This document shows positions 1 through 11,500 of a stretch of 64,000 nt of DNA, piece by piece; the first letter of the stretch is position 1, and each line of letters opens with the position of its first letter. A program made the translations under genes and the position numbers. This DNA is from Breviolum minutum Mf 1.05b.01 (Eukaryota > Sar > Dinophyceae > Suessiales > Symbiodiniaceae): NCBI GenBank assembly GCA_000507305.1, contig DF239216.1, positions 227,932 to 291,931 of the forward strand, read 5' to 3'. The notes beneath the pieces were generated by a model. That model was not told the origin of the DNA, ran no database searches, and was given only the letters and a program-made list of their open reading frames with translations.

Positions 1-3
1 CCA

Positions 4-1143
4 TTGATGTCAGGTTCTTTCGTCTTCTCTAAATCGAGCCTGCATAAGGCAAAGTCAACTGGGAAAGATTGCGAGGTTCAATCTAGCGATTTGACGCTCC
101 ACTACCTTTATCGAATTGCACAAAGGCCTTATGACTGGTGCTTCCCTGTGTGGATGCTTTGCCTCTACAAAACAACTCCTGCAGAAAGCCTTTGCTGTTT
201 CTCCATGCAGGGTGGATTTGTTGGCCACGTGGAAGCTGTGCTTCCAAGACTGCCAGCTTTGCACGTAGCATCAGCATCCTTCCGCTCCCTAAAGCCACAA
301 CATTCGTCCGAGAGCAAGACGAGGGCCATTATCATTTCTCCTTCGCAAAAATGTAGGGATGGCTCAGCCAGCAAATGGAGCAACTCTGTTGGTTCCATTG
401 ATTCTGATGCACATCTTGTAGTTTGCAAGAGTTGTGCTTTGAAATGGAACTGGCTTGGTCCGAACAGTGTTTCTTCCAGTAAGCACTTGGGTTGCAAGGC
501 GTTGATGAGTTGTGCCCTTGGAAGAATTGGAGTGATCAGCAAGACACAGGTGCCCAGACAAGCAACGGACTTCTCAAGTCCCTTCGCTGAATTGCTGTTT
601 TGCTCTATTGGGCCCTGGGCATTTGAAGCAACACTTAGCAGACAGGGCTGCAGCTGGCAAGTGGAAGAACCTGACAGAACCACAATGCATGGCTTGCTGC
701 GCTTGAAGTCGTGCCGATCTAATTTCCGATCAAAATTGTACATCCACATTGTGGCTTCGACAGTTCACTCCAAGTGTGTTTCTGAAGAGATTTTGGATGA
801 GAATCTGCAATTCCATGATTGCAATGTCATGATGCCCTGGAACAGCCGCAATTCAAAAACAAATTTGGTGATGCTTCCCCTCCGAGACCCACACCCGCCA
901 CTTACGCGAGCAACACTCTGCTGCTTCGCCGGATTGCAACTAAGTCCTGCAAGCCAAACCTTTCTCCGACTTGGCTGCTTGGCTTATCTCGTTTTGTTTG
1001 CCAACAGTTTGTGCTGTGCACGTGTTCGTGCTGGGTATACGTTTGCCATATGCATCCCTATGCCATATAGCCTATATCTATTCATCATGCTTGCATATGT
1101 GTGCAGTCACGATATGAATTTTGATCTGCACGACATAATGTAA
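4..1143 (+). CDS. Unidentified long open frame (379 codons), open to the window edge
   Basis: The frame runs unbroken from the window edge to a stop at 1141-1143. That is far longer than expected by chance at this base composition, so it probably contains coding sequence. I recognise no domain. It is rich in Cys, Ser and Trp, and residues about 300-340 are hydrophobic with several Cys. The last 25 or so codons run into A+T-rich sequence and may lie beyond a real exon end. A 194-codon frame overlaps on the opposite strand (165-749), so the coding strand is not certain; I prefer + because it is longer and matches its neighbours. The true start may lie outside the window. Confidence 0.35.
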   Translation: MMSGSFVFSKSSLHKAKSTGKDCEVQSSDLTLHYLYRIAQRPYDWCFPVWMLCLYKTTPAESLCCFSMQGGFVGHVEAVLPRLPALHVASASFRSLKPQHSSESKTRAIIISPSQKCRDGSASKWSNSVGSIDSDAHLVVCKSCALKWNWLGPNSVSSSKHLGCKALMSCALGRIGVISKTQVPRQATDFSSPFAELLFCSIGPWAFEATLSRQGCSWQVEEPDRTTMHGLLRLKSCRSNFRSKLYIHIVASTVHSKCVSEEILDENLQFHDCNVMMPWNSRNSKTNLVMLPLRDPHPPLTRATLCCFAGLQLSPASQTFLRLGCLAYLVLFANSLCCARVRAGYTFAICIPMPYSLYLFIMLAYVCSHDMNFDLHDIM

Positions 1144-1727
1144 TGAAAGGATATTATACGACACACATCGGCACACAATGATATGTATGACTTTGCATGC
1201 CCCCATTCTGCACAATGGGGCAGGTTGCTCATTCCAAACATCCTGGCGGGTCTGAGACGCTGACAGATACTAACATGAGATCATTCTGCCATTTCACGAC
1301 TTCTTCATTTCCTTAACAGGTTCAAAGTGTTCCCCCAGTCAGTACTCCACTTCTGAGCACATAAAGTTTGATGAATGCATGGTGCGTGTTAGCACCCAGC
1401 TCTCGTTGCAAGGGCAAAAATTATAGTCTGGACGTACCTGGCTCGAAAATCGAACTATATACCTCCAAGAAACGCTCCGAAAGATTGAATTACGTCATCA
1501 GGCATTACAAAATATTTCGCCCTCGAACATGAGATAGGAAACTTTCAACTGATTGGGTTACATGATTTCGAGAGAGAGGGAGAGAGCAATATGTTATCAA
1601 AGGAATTGTCTGCCCCTTTGGGGGGCAAGCCCATTGCTTTTTCAGGGATTTGTGCATCAACTAAGGCAGTGGCCATTGCTGCTTCGCCAATATCCCTTGT
1701 TTCTGGATGATCTCAGTGCCAACAGAG

Positions 1728-2621
1728 GAAGTTGTTTTGCGACTTCGAGCGCTCTTGTTGTCTAGTCAACGTTTGTCGCAAGCATCGGGTGGGTTTGCTT
1801 TGCGATCTTTGCGTGGCTCTGTTATCTCCAACATTGCTGAAGTTTTTGACCCAGGAGCATCAGGAGCTCGGGTGGCCAAACTTTCATTCAGACTTCGAGA
1901 ACTGTTAGGAGAGGATAGCCAACTGCAAGTGGCAGGGATAGGTGAAGTGAAATCGTTGGAGCCTTGGCAAGAAGAGGTGGGAAGCAAAAGTGTTGTATGG
2001 GCTGGGCTATCTCTGCAATTTGTGGTTGATTCTGGCAATTTGTTCATCACCCGCAGTTTGCCATACTGGCTTTCGAAGTCAACGAAGTACATGACAGGTG
2101 GCTTAGGCTTAGCCCCTGTACATGCAATCGTGGTTCTGGTCGATTTGTTCAATGAATTGCCAATGACGAAGTCAAAATGCTTGAGGCAAAACCGATGCAT
2201 TACAGCTCGCCTTCATCCAAGAACCAACGCTTGGTGCAAGGGATGTAGAGGCTCATGGTCAAAGTGTGGGCAGATCGTTGGAAATACAACCAGAATGTTC
2301 AACAACTGGCTCCCCTACAGATCGCTCAAGTCCCTTGTATTGGTTGGAGGCTCCTCTCTTTCCTGGGGGCAATCCAGGCCAGTTTTAACCTCAACTGCTT
2401 TTTTGAAGGAACCTACCTTCATTCCAAGATCCTTTATTCGGACATTCAGCAGAGTGCATTCTCCACCCAAGAGTTCCAAGGGCATTCGCGTTGCAGCAAC
2501 AACGCGACATGGGTTGATTGGTGGATTGTTGGGATGCAAGTTTGATGGTTGGCCGGCTATCGGCCAGCTGTTTGGCTTCGAGACATGCCAGTGCCATCAA
2601 GCTTCCAGAAATTCTTTTTGA
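1728..2621 (+). pseudogene. Degraded Cys/Met-metabolism PLP-dependent enzyme (cystathionine gamma-synthase-like) fragment
   Basis: The exon may start at the AG|G acceptor at 1726-1728. Around 2024-2100 the translation reads FVVDSGNLFITR, then LSKSTKYMTGG. This resembles the VVDNTF...S.TKY..G segment of the Cys/Met-metabolism PLP family, in which the Lys carries PLP. About 120 codons later (2448-2550) it reads RVHSPPKSSKG...GLIGGLLGCKF, like the V.HP...G.GGl.sf segment near the family's C-terminal domain, at about the expected distance. Between them the best match moves to another frame (2255-2340, DRWKYNQNVQQLA, like the R...HN.NA...A helix). Frame changes and a shortened PLP loop suggest a decayed copy. 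The similarity is by eye only; an unrelated gene with introns remains possible. Confidence 0.4.
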
Positions 2622-2658
2622 CAGAGAAATCAGAGAAGTTTTTCATTACATTTAGAAG

Positions 2659-4003
2659 GTTGGTGCCTTTGCATTTGCCCAAGTGGTTGATGGAAGCTGC
2701 AGTGGCTTTTCTGCAATTGTAGAACAGCATCCTGCGCACAACTTATGCGGTCGAAAACGGGCGCATGAAACAGCACGTGCACTCAACTCTTTTTGATGTC
2801 TTGGAATATTTTGAAGTTGGCAGTGGAACCGAAGACCAGATGGAGGAAAGGGGGCAAATGTTTGCAGAAGCAAGCATGGACTTGCACAATGAGCCTCCAT
2901 TCCGTGTTCTATGTGCCCATGCAGGTGGGAGTGATGGGCCGACGCTGCTGGTCTTAAAGGTGCACCATCTTGCAGCTGATGGAAGGTCGATGAACCACCT
3001 GGACAAACAATTGCTTCGCTTCTTGGAATGGGGCATGCAGAGTTTTGACGGTGAACCACAGCCACAGCACCTGGCAAGTCTAATCATGATGCCCAAATTG
3101 AAGCCTTTGTTGTATGATAGGAGCTGCAGGTGCATTGCCGCAAGGCTTCCGAAATGGGGCCAAATACCTCCACAATTCTCGGACTATGTGAGCTGGGTTG
3201 AGAGATACCGCCAGAGCGAAGAGTTTCAGCAAGACCTCCGGTATTGGAGACTCCAGCTCAAAAATGCGCCTGCCCATGTGAACCATGAGGCAAGAGCGGC
3301 CACAGGAAGATCAATGCCTGCCGTTGTGGAAGCAAACTTTCCTCAAAATTTTCCTGGAGATCTCACGCAACAATGCTCAGGAAGTGCTTTCCCAGTCGTG
3401 ATGGCTAGCTTGGCTGCAACACTTTGCTTGCTAAGTCAGCAAGATGTGGTGGTGATTGGTTCACCCGTTTTTGGCGCTCCCTTAGGATTTGCAGAGGTTG
3501 TAGGTTGTTTGGCCCACATTGTTCCATATGTGATTCGCATGCCAGCACCCTTCTCTGTGCCAGAGTTCTTGACTTCGGTTCACAGCAAGGTTGAAGCAGC
3601 GCGGGAGCATTGCATACTGCCCGTGGAGGAGGTCTTGTCGTCGCCAGGAATCGAGAGTCTTCAATTTTCAGCTATCTTGACATGGCAACCGCCTGGTAGT
3701 TGGAGTAGAGAAAGGTTCTGGAAAAACTCTAAGGCCTGGGGTGACAAGAAGTTCACTGGGCCCAGTCCACTACTGGCAAACCTTGTGCTGGATGCCTACC
3801 AAACCGGTTTCAACAGCAGAGACAAGTGCGTAGGCAGCTTGGCCATCAATCCCAAGTGTTTCGACATTGAGACGGCCAAGGATATCTCCAAAACCCTTGC
3901 CATTGTGGCATCCAAGATGGAGAACTGTCGTGGAAATGAGTTTGTCGATTTCAGAGCTTGGTGTCAAGGTGTTTTCAACCCTTGCGAAGTGCCTGGCCCA
4001 TGA
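2659..4003 (+). pseudogene. NRPS-type condensation (C) domain, near complete, with a frameshift
   Basis: C domains join aminoacyl or acyl groups on carrier proteins. Core motifs appear in order: VGAFAFAQ near the start (2659), AIVEQHP (2713) then LRTTY (2732), together the RHxxLRT motif; HHLAADGRS (from 2964), the catalytic HHxxxDG motif with its second His intact; FSDYVSWVERY (from 3177) and LRYWRLQL; GSPVFGAP...VVGCLAHIVP (from 3458); and VEAAREHCILPVEEVL (from 3591). The stop is at 4001-4003. Length of about 450 codons fits one C domain. The first 24 codons are in a different frame from the rest: the RHxxLRT motif is broken at about 2731, with roughly 5 bases missing between His and LRT. 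No adenylation or carrier domain follows. It is either a pseudogene or a draft-assembly error in a stand-alone C-domain gene. The acceptor at 2657-2659 is AG|G. Confidence 0.75.
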
Positions 4004-5967
4004 AACCAAGCAAAATTGCCTGGAGTCCGGGGAATATGATTACTTTTTATGGACAACATCGGAAAATCCGATTTGATCTCATTATTAAACCAAGTTGAAA
4101 ATGGCATCAGCAGACTCTGAAAGAGACTTGTTTGACATGGTTGGGTTGGCTGGGCCTTGTTAAAATAATTGTATGAATTTGGCAAGTTTAATATCTCGTG
4201 AAGTTGTTGCTAAAGTACCTTCGAAGCCTGCATCCACAGCAAATATTATGATTGCTTCGAAGTTTTGCATCAGATCTGAATGCAATCCAAAAAAATCCTG
4301 CTACAACAATACTCACATGTTATTTTACATACTTGTTTGAATGTTGTTTTGATGCTAGTGTTTCGCAATGGGTTCTCGAAGATGGGACCACTGGATTTAG
4401 GAGGGCTGGCTGGACAAGCAAGTGTGACAGTACAAATCAAGCGAAAGGGGAAGTGTGCAGCATTTCTTTGGATTTCCATGTCCAAATGTAAGATAGTGTC
4501 ATATCGTTTCAATGTCCCCTCGTACATACTGTTCATCCGTACTTTGCTTTAGAAATTACTGATGAGAGAGTCTTCAAGTCTCACAGTTTAATTTACCAAA
4601 CACCAGNGGGGGGGCAGGGCGGCGCAAAAAATACATGAAAGGAATACAGAAAGGAACAAGAAGACTGCGTGGACTGGGTGAAGTTTGGCCACCGGTTAGG
4701 CACATCGAAAGCAACTTCGCATGGGCCTGTCAGCAAAACAACGATTTGTTTGACTAACCTTTGTGAATTTGTTCCTGCGATCCATGCAATCCTTCAGGGC
4801 TCAAGCCCTGATTCAGGGCCAAGCCCGTCTGTCCGATACCGAAACTCCCGCTTGTTCCGTTACCATCACTAACTCATGTTTCTTGGCCGTACAACTGTCA
4901 GCAACTTTAGTGCCAGCAAGTATTGAGTTGCGGCTGTTATGTTTGTCTTTGTCTGAGGCTTCAATCAAATAACAGGCGCAATGAAGCGGGAAGTTGGGGA
5001 GCGGCGGTCAACTTGTTTTTGTGTAGTTTTTGCCAGTGCAAACACGTACAACTGATGCTCAGTTACAGGATTTGCATGGATTTGCTATCCAATGGCCACA
5101 GGTTGTTTTTGTTGTTTTTTAAAGTGCCACAGGGCTGCGCCTGCAATGCTTCGTTTTGCAGGTGTGGCGCCAAGTGATCAGTTGATTTCCTTTTTGGACA
5201 GAAGTGGGATAACTTGGATGTGATGCAGACTCGTTATAGAACTGAGGTGGATGTTGATATTAATCTTGAAACTAATTATATAGATACACGGTTTATATTT
5301 GCATGCAAAACTTTGTGCATTCAACAAAAATCAGCAAAATATCATGTCACTGCAAAGGCGTCATTTTCCTCGTGCTCCAGACTTCTTCTGCCCCTTGACT
5401 GCAAAACAGCAACATCAAAAGCGACTTATACCTAGCTGTCTGACTGTAACAATTTCCTATACTTCCTACTTGCCATGGCGATGCATTGTTGAATGTCACA
5501 TGCCACTATGTACTTTCTGCATACAATTCTGATACAGTTTAGGTTCCGGTCAATGACAATGCATCATTGTGAATCATGATGTAATGCTACTACACTGGCA
5601 GAGCAGCACGAATCAAGAGTATTGTCATTTGCCTTGTTTCAACAATTGACAAGCATGACATAGCAGTGTTTCAGGAATCAACGTCAATCAAGAGTAGTTC
5701 CAACTAACATATTGTAATTGGTATATATATTGGTATGATTCATATACTATTCATGAATATTCTATTATAAATATAGATTTGGTATAGGTAATCCCCGTGG
5801 CACAAATTTTGCCTTCAGTCATTTTGGAAGCACAACGGCAGCCACGCCACCGTAACCGTCATTGACGAATTTCACATATGAGAAAACACCTGAGGCCTGG
5901 CTTTGGGCCTCAGAGGAGGCCACAGTCACAAAGATATGGGTCCTGCTGCTATCAGATTTGCAATCAG
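4004..5967. other. Stretch without a recognisable gene
   Basis: Only short open frames are present, and none has a recognisable motif. A single N at 4606 abuts a run of G and marks an assembly uncertainty. The N-terminal exons of the protease at 6304, including its expected signal peptide, should lie here or within the following 300 bases, but I could not place them. Confidence 0.5.
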
Positions 5968-6066
5968 TACCCTCCAGGGTATTAATTAACATATCCCACC
6001 AAACGGGAAAAGGAAATCATCTTCAAAATGCCATTTTGGGGAGATATGTTAGTTCCCTGGAGGGTA
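5968..6066. mobile_element. MITE-like hairpin element, copy 1 (99 bp)
   Basis: The element begins TACCCTCCAGGG and ends CCCTGGAGGGTA. The arms are imperfect inverted repeats of about 30 bases that share the block AACATATC/GATATGTT. The interior contains AAGGAAATCAT. Copy 2 at 24327 has the same length, the same arms and a related interior. TA sits at each edge and could be a target duplication of Tc1/mariner type. There is no coding capacity. Confidence 0.75.
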
Positions 6067-6303
6067 ATATTTCTCAGCCTTCAAAAGATCTGGCAAATGA
6101 ATGAGAAAAACATCCGAATTTGATATATTTGATATGAAGATTCATGTGACTCCTTGAAGCTTAAATGCCGCTTTAGTGGCATTTATGTCAGGTACCTTCC
6201 ATCCATAGCATTCCATTGAAGAAACAGTACGTTCCAGTCCGGGATCCAAAAAGGTGATCTTTTCGAATTGCTTGGGACCTCATCCTTCCTTTTTCTTGTT
6301 GAG

Positions 6304-8540
6304 GTCCAGAAGGACGGCAAGACTGTGGCTTATAAAACCGCCTACTTTGGTGAGGTGCGGAGGGGGCTCGAAGTGGGAAGGCCTAATCAAAAGCATCCCA
6401 AAAGCAACGGGGATACAATGAATTGAAATGATTCGGTCTGTATCATTGTGGAAGGGTTGTGAATTTCCAAAATTACTTGATGATATTTGTACTGTATGCA
6501 TGGCACTGGAACTTCCATTCTATTCGAAGTGCCTTCACATCCCTTCACTTGCCAGGTGCACGTGGGTGCTCCACATCAAACCTTCACCGTAGTTTTTGAT
6601 ACAGGGCAAGGTGACCCAGGCTGTGCGTAGCATCGACTCGTAACGACATGCGAAACTTTTTTCACGCAAGTCCCGGAAGTCATTCATGATCCAAGGTCGG
6701 GGCACTTGATCCTGCCCTCCACTGGATGCTGGGGACCTTGTCTTTATAGCAGTTTCATTGATCCACATGGCATCCACATGGCACGATCGATGCCTATCAC
6801 ATCCAACAAGAAATTGGGGAAGTGGGCTGAAGACACAAATCTATAGGTTTCTAAAGGCGTACCTGAAACCAGTCCAATCATAGTCATATTAATACTACAC
6901 CTTTTTAAATACATTTTTCATCAAAGTCATAGGTCGTCACCGTAGAACATCCCCTCATCGTCAGGTTCAAGCCCGGCCTGTGCAAAACACAAGCGCTACA
7001 ACCGCACCGAGTCGCACTCCGCCGTTGGGCCCTCTGGGGTTTCAGCGGATGATCAACAACCCTAGGTACATGTTGGTCATAATATGATAATTCATGCATG
7101 TGCCATGTATTGACATATTGGTTGGTGCTGGCAATGTTTGGGGGATGGTTTTGAGGCTCCACGTGAACTGCACGTTGAAAACAACAATTCTGCAGGTGGA
7201 CATTGAATATGACGGTACAAAACTCCGTGCAGACGCAACTGAACGTGATCAGGCTGGGCAGAAACCGTGCAACTCTCGACGTGACTTGAAAGTTGACCAC
7301 TGAAAAATCCGTGCATAAAAACGGAGTCGTGGTAGAGGTGGCCATAGCCTTTGGCACTGGCGAAGTTCAAGGGGAGTTTGTCAGTGAGGACTGATGCAGA
7401 TGGCAGATTGAAAAAACATCAAAAATCGATTATTCATTGAACATGAATATTACATTATATTATGAAAATCGATTTGCGCAGCAAGCACATTTGCTCCCGA
7501 ATTCTTTGTACATGGGAGAGGACATTTGTTTGCAATCTGGCACAGCTGCGCAAGGCAGCTTTGATTTTTGCTTGCTTGTGGCCTCTTTTGCTTTTTGAAG
7601 GGCAGTGCATCTTTGAAATATGTCTAAAGAAAATGTATACGATTGCTGGTTGTTTCACATATAGACTTCTCAAACTCTGGAGTTGCAGTGTTCTTGTTCT
7701 AGATATGTCCTAGATTGATTTCCAAGATGTGCTTGTAAGAAGTGTGGCAATCTAATCAGCAAAGTTACAACCTGGAACATTGATGAAGTGATTGGACTTG
7801 GATATTTCATTTAAATGGCGAACTTGCCAAATCCACGTCCTGGTTTCATGGCCATGCTGCAAGCCACTGGTTCTGAAATCTTATTAGCGGCCAAGAAATA
7901 GTTTCAGTTGACAGTGACAAAGCAATGCTTCACTTTGTCATATTCAGCAGCAAAAAAAAATCTAAACTCTGTGCAGCACTGGCAGAATCTCTTTTCACGG
8001 CTAAACCTGATCTACCATTTCAGTATACAAGCGCAAAATTCCCAGGTTCGAATCGCCCTGGCTGTGTGAATTTGCGCGTAGCCTTGTGCTGAGTTTCACG
8101 CTTTGAGTATCTTCGAGTGCATCAGAGTTATCCTGTGGACTGCCCACGCATCAACAGGTTTGCATGGGCTGACATTGAATGCCACGAAATCTTTTGTGGA
8201 ATCAGGAAGAGTGAAACAGACACGTCCATCATTTTCCATCCTATGTCGAACAAAGTTGACTTCCGCTTGATGAGGTTCTAGCCTCCAAGATGACAGAGGA
8301 CTGATATTCATCATGAGATTCATCAAGTTTCCCAGATCTTACCATTCCAAGAAGGTTCCTTGCGCTGGGTGCAAGGATCCATTTAGCCACTTCGATTTTG
8401 ATGGAGTGTTGGGCCTGGGTTTGCAGACCTTGGCATTGAGTCACTCTGACCATGTTGATCCTAGAGATGAGATGGGAAGAGAAACTGATGAACTGATATC
8501 TGTTCAGAATCTGTTCAGCACTGTCAACAACTTCTCCCGT
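6304..8540 (+). CDS. Aspartic protease exons 1-9 (N-terminal lobe)
   Basis: Joined in phase, these exons give VQKDGKTVAYKTAYFGE, then VHVGAPHQTFTVVFDTG with the first catalytic Asp, then GSGHLILPSTGC, then SSPACAKHKRYNRTESHSA, then VDIEYDGTKLRADATERDQ, then VAIAFGTGEVQGEFV (the flap), then CVNLRVVLASKMTEDPF, then HFDFDGVLGLGL, which is the conserved FDGVLGLG core. Paired Cys around 6725 and 6980 match the small disulfide loop that follows DTGS in this family. Exon 8 is only 24 nt (8275-8298), and its intron starts with GA (8299). The introns after exons 2, 3 and 5 start with GC. Exon 9 (165 nt) is the longest and runs on through NLFSTVNNFSR to a GT donor at 8541. Confidence 0.85.
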
Positions 8541-11500
8541 GTTTGCTGATGCCTGTTTTGCATGTTTTGCCATGGTTTGTTGGTTATTTGTGTGGTCGTT
8601 TAACTGCTTCTGCCAGGCCCTGAATTTAGCTTCTTCGGGCAAATGCTGATGCAAAATCCACAGATGGAACCTCGCTTCTCTGCACCACCGGCGATTTACG
8701 TGTCATACAAAACGCTATTCTGATAAAGACAACTGAGCTAACAACAGGGAGTTCCTACGCCTGTTTTTTTTGTACAGATATTTCCATCGTATTTTTTTTC
8801 CAAGCAGTCTTCCATATTTTCTGCCGGTCTACATGATGATGTAACATTTGATTGGTGTTGGTTCTTTTATGTCAGTGAGGATACTACCCTCCCTGCTGAG
8901 ATCAACCACCAATTACTAATATGAGATGGGACAAGTTTTTTTCTGTAGCTCGCACGCATGGAACTGTGATCTTGGCCAAGCCGCCATGCTGTGCAGCCAA
9001 GGGATTTTCAAGCGGGTACCAAGCGCATTCAGAACTGTTGCCCTTTGCCGCCATGATTTTCACAAAGCTCATCTCCGCTTTGTTCTTGGCTTCAGTGGGA
9101 ATCGTTCTGCAAGGCTGTGGTGGGACTGAAGAAGAAGCACCTGTGGGGGGAAGCACTGCTGCTACTACCACCACAACTACCACTACAACTACCACCACCA
9201 CTACAACCACTAGTGCTACCGGTTGCGATTCTGGAAATGCTTACCAATGTTTTCAGACCTATGAAGCAGCCAACGCTGCTGCTGCTGACACTGCTGCCAC
9301 TTGTGCAGCCTTGCAGGCCTATGCTTCTTGTATCATCAACGTTGCCTGTTGTGAAAACACTGGCTCCAGACTTGGACTGCAAAACACCATTGATGGTTTG
9401 GCATCGACTTGTACAGGGAGCAATGCTGTGACGGGTTGCCCCTCCACCTGAACGCCCCAGTAAGCAGGGCTGAAAGGTGCAGTCAGCAGGGCAGATACGC
9501 CAATTCTTGGAGCTTAGCGGTTTTACGGAGGGTGGTGTCATGTACCGTCCTTCGTACGTTTCCGCTGTACAAACTTGATATCCCAGTTTTCCTACTTCTC
9601 CACGCTGCCGTAGAGCAGCTAAAGAAGTTGTGGAGTATGTCGTACCAAATTTGGTACGCACCGTACTTTCCTTTTGCAACCAGAACTTGAGGACGAAACA
9701 TGCTGAAGAAAACAATAAGTGTCTCGCATGNACATGAATGCGTTATAGATACATCTACACGCATGTTCATATTTGTGACGCTTGCAAGATAGGAATAGAT
9801 CATGATATTGTGATCAGCTTTGTATCACTGAAGCCTGGGAGATAAATCATGTCAAAATGCCAGGTTTTCCTTGCTCAAAATGAGGGTGTAGACAGTGTCA
9901 TTTCCTTTGGTGGGCGTGGGGCCTCGGATTGAATCATGACATGACCAGCAGAGTCCTAGCTGTGTTTGATCCAAAGGCATGAAGAGAAGTTCACCGCCGG
10001 TGAGATTCAGTGGGCTGCTGTCTCAGGAAATCCGTGAGTGGATTGGAAGACGAGTCAGATAAGTTGTGTGTGAACTACAAGAATCATTGATTCAACATCA
10101 TTCATATCATTCAACAAAGTCAGGACATACGGTACAATATGATAATACAATGATACATATAATATATTATATAACCATTTTTTTTTCCGACATGAGATGC
10201 CAATCCACCACACCTTTCTATTTCTTGTTTTTTTTCCTGAATCCGTTGCGTATACGTGCTTGGACTTGAGCCGTTGCGGTCAGTACGGGCGAGAGAAAAT
10301 CAATGAGACGAGACGTGGCAGTAATCTAAGCGAAACCTGTAATGTTGGTGTAGGATGGTGTATGCCTCCATGACTAATAGAAAACACTTGCAGGCATGAA
10401 CTACATGGCGGATACTGATACTCATATTGAAGCACACTGCATACAACTTGAGAAGGAGTTTCCAACACTTCATGTTTTGAAAGTGCCACTGCATGGATGG
10501 TTTCAGCAGCAAAGTCATGCATTATGCATTATTTATAGTGTTTATAAACATAGCCTAAAGTGAGGTTTCACAAGGTTCAGAGCCTTGTTTGAATCATTCT
10601 AGCCAATTCATGACAGATTTTTCTGGATGGATTAAACCATCACATTCGCCATGGCTGAGCTGGAAGATGAAAGTTTGAAGCAACTTGTGTGTAAAGGATG
10701 GAAATATCACCACGCAACCTTTGATTTATACCTGAAACTGAGTGGCGTGTTGCTGTGCGAGGCTGCTGTCTCGCGTGTAGTCCTGCCAGAAATTAGACGC
10801 TTGATACAACTGGAGAAAAGTGATGATGAACTGCGGGTGCGAAAGGCAAACATTGATTTGTCCCACACAGGACTCACAGATTCAATTTTGAACACATTCC
10901 TAGGTGCCTGGCAAAGTTTGGGCATCTCCTGCTGTTCCTTGTGCTTGAGATTGCAACGGAATCGCCTTACAGGTGCATCCTTGCTGATGCTAGGGCAATT
11001 TGTTACAGCAGAGACGATTGGAACTTTAGAGGAGTTGCATGCAACACATCAGATGGGGCCAGAAAAGGTCACTCGCAGTTCAGTTTTGAGTTTCTTACGG
11101 AAGCTCTCCCAATCCAACAAATATCCCATTTGGGTGAAGCGACGTAGATGTTTTCGCCCAGTGCACCTGCGCTTGGGACGCTGTGGCATCGAAAATCCAG
11201 AAGCCATTGCAGGGGAGCTGGAGAGACTTGTTTGCATTGGTGTGAATTTAACAGACACTCATAGAGATACGTCATAAATAATGACTCATCATCTCGAAAG
11301 TTCAGTATGGTGTTTTTCTGAAATAGGATGCCGAATGTGAGACCATGTTTTTGATGTGAGTGCGTTTGTGTGTGTTTAGATGTTTGGATTACAGAAAATG
11401 TATGAACATGTGTTTATAAGGCATTTCAATCCGAAGAGTTAAAAGACCAAATGCGAAGTCAGAGAAACACTCACTTTTAACTGAATGGCAATCCTGCCCT

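Noticed and set aside
8042..8062. GGTTCGAATCGCC resembling a tRNA T-arm
   Set aside because: No cloverleaf can be completed around it, and it falls in protease exon 7, which fits frame and phase.
8433..8507. A GC-donor intron splitting protease exon 9
   Set aside because: The frame is open straight through 8376-8540, and the supposed acceptor would be AG|A, against the AG|G rule.
9092..9715. 207-codon minus-strand open frame
   Set aside because: It is antisense to the Thr-rich gene; its Ser/Gly runs are the complement of the ACN repeats.
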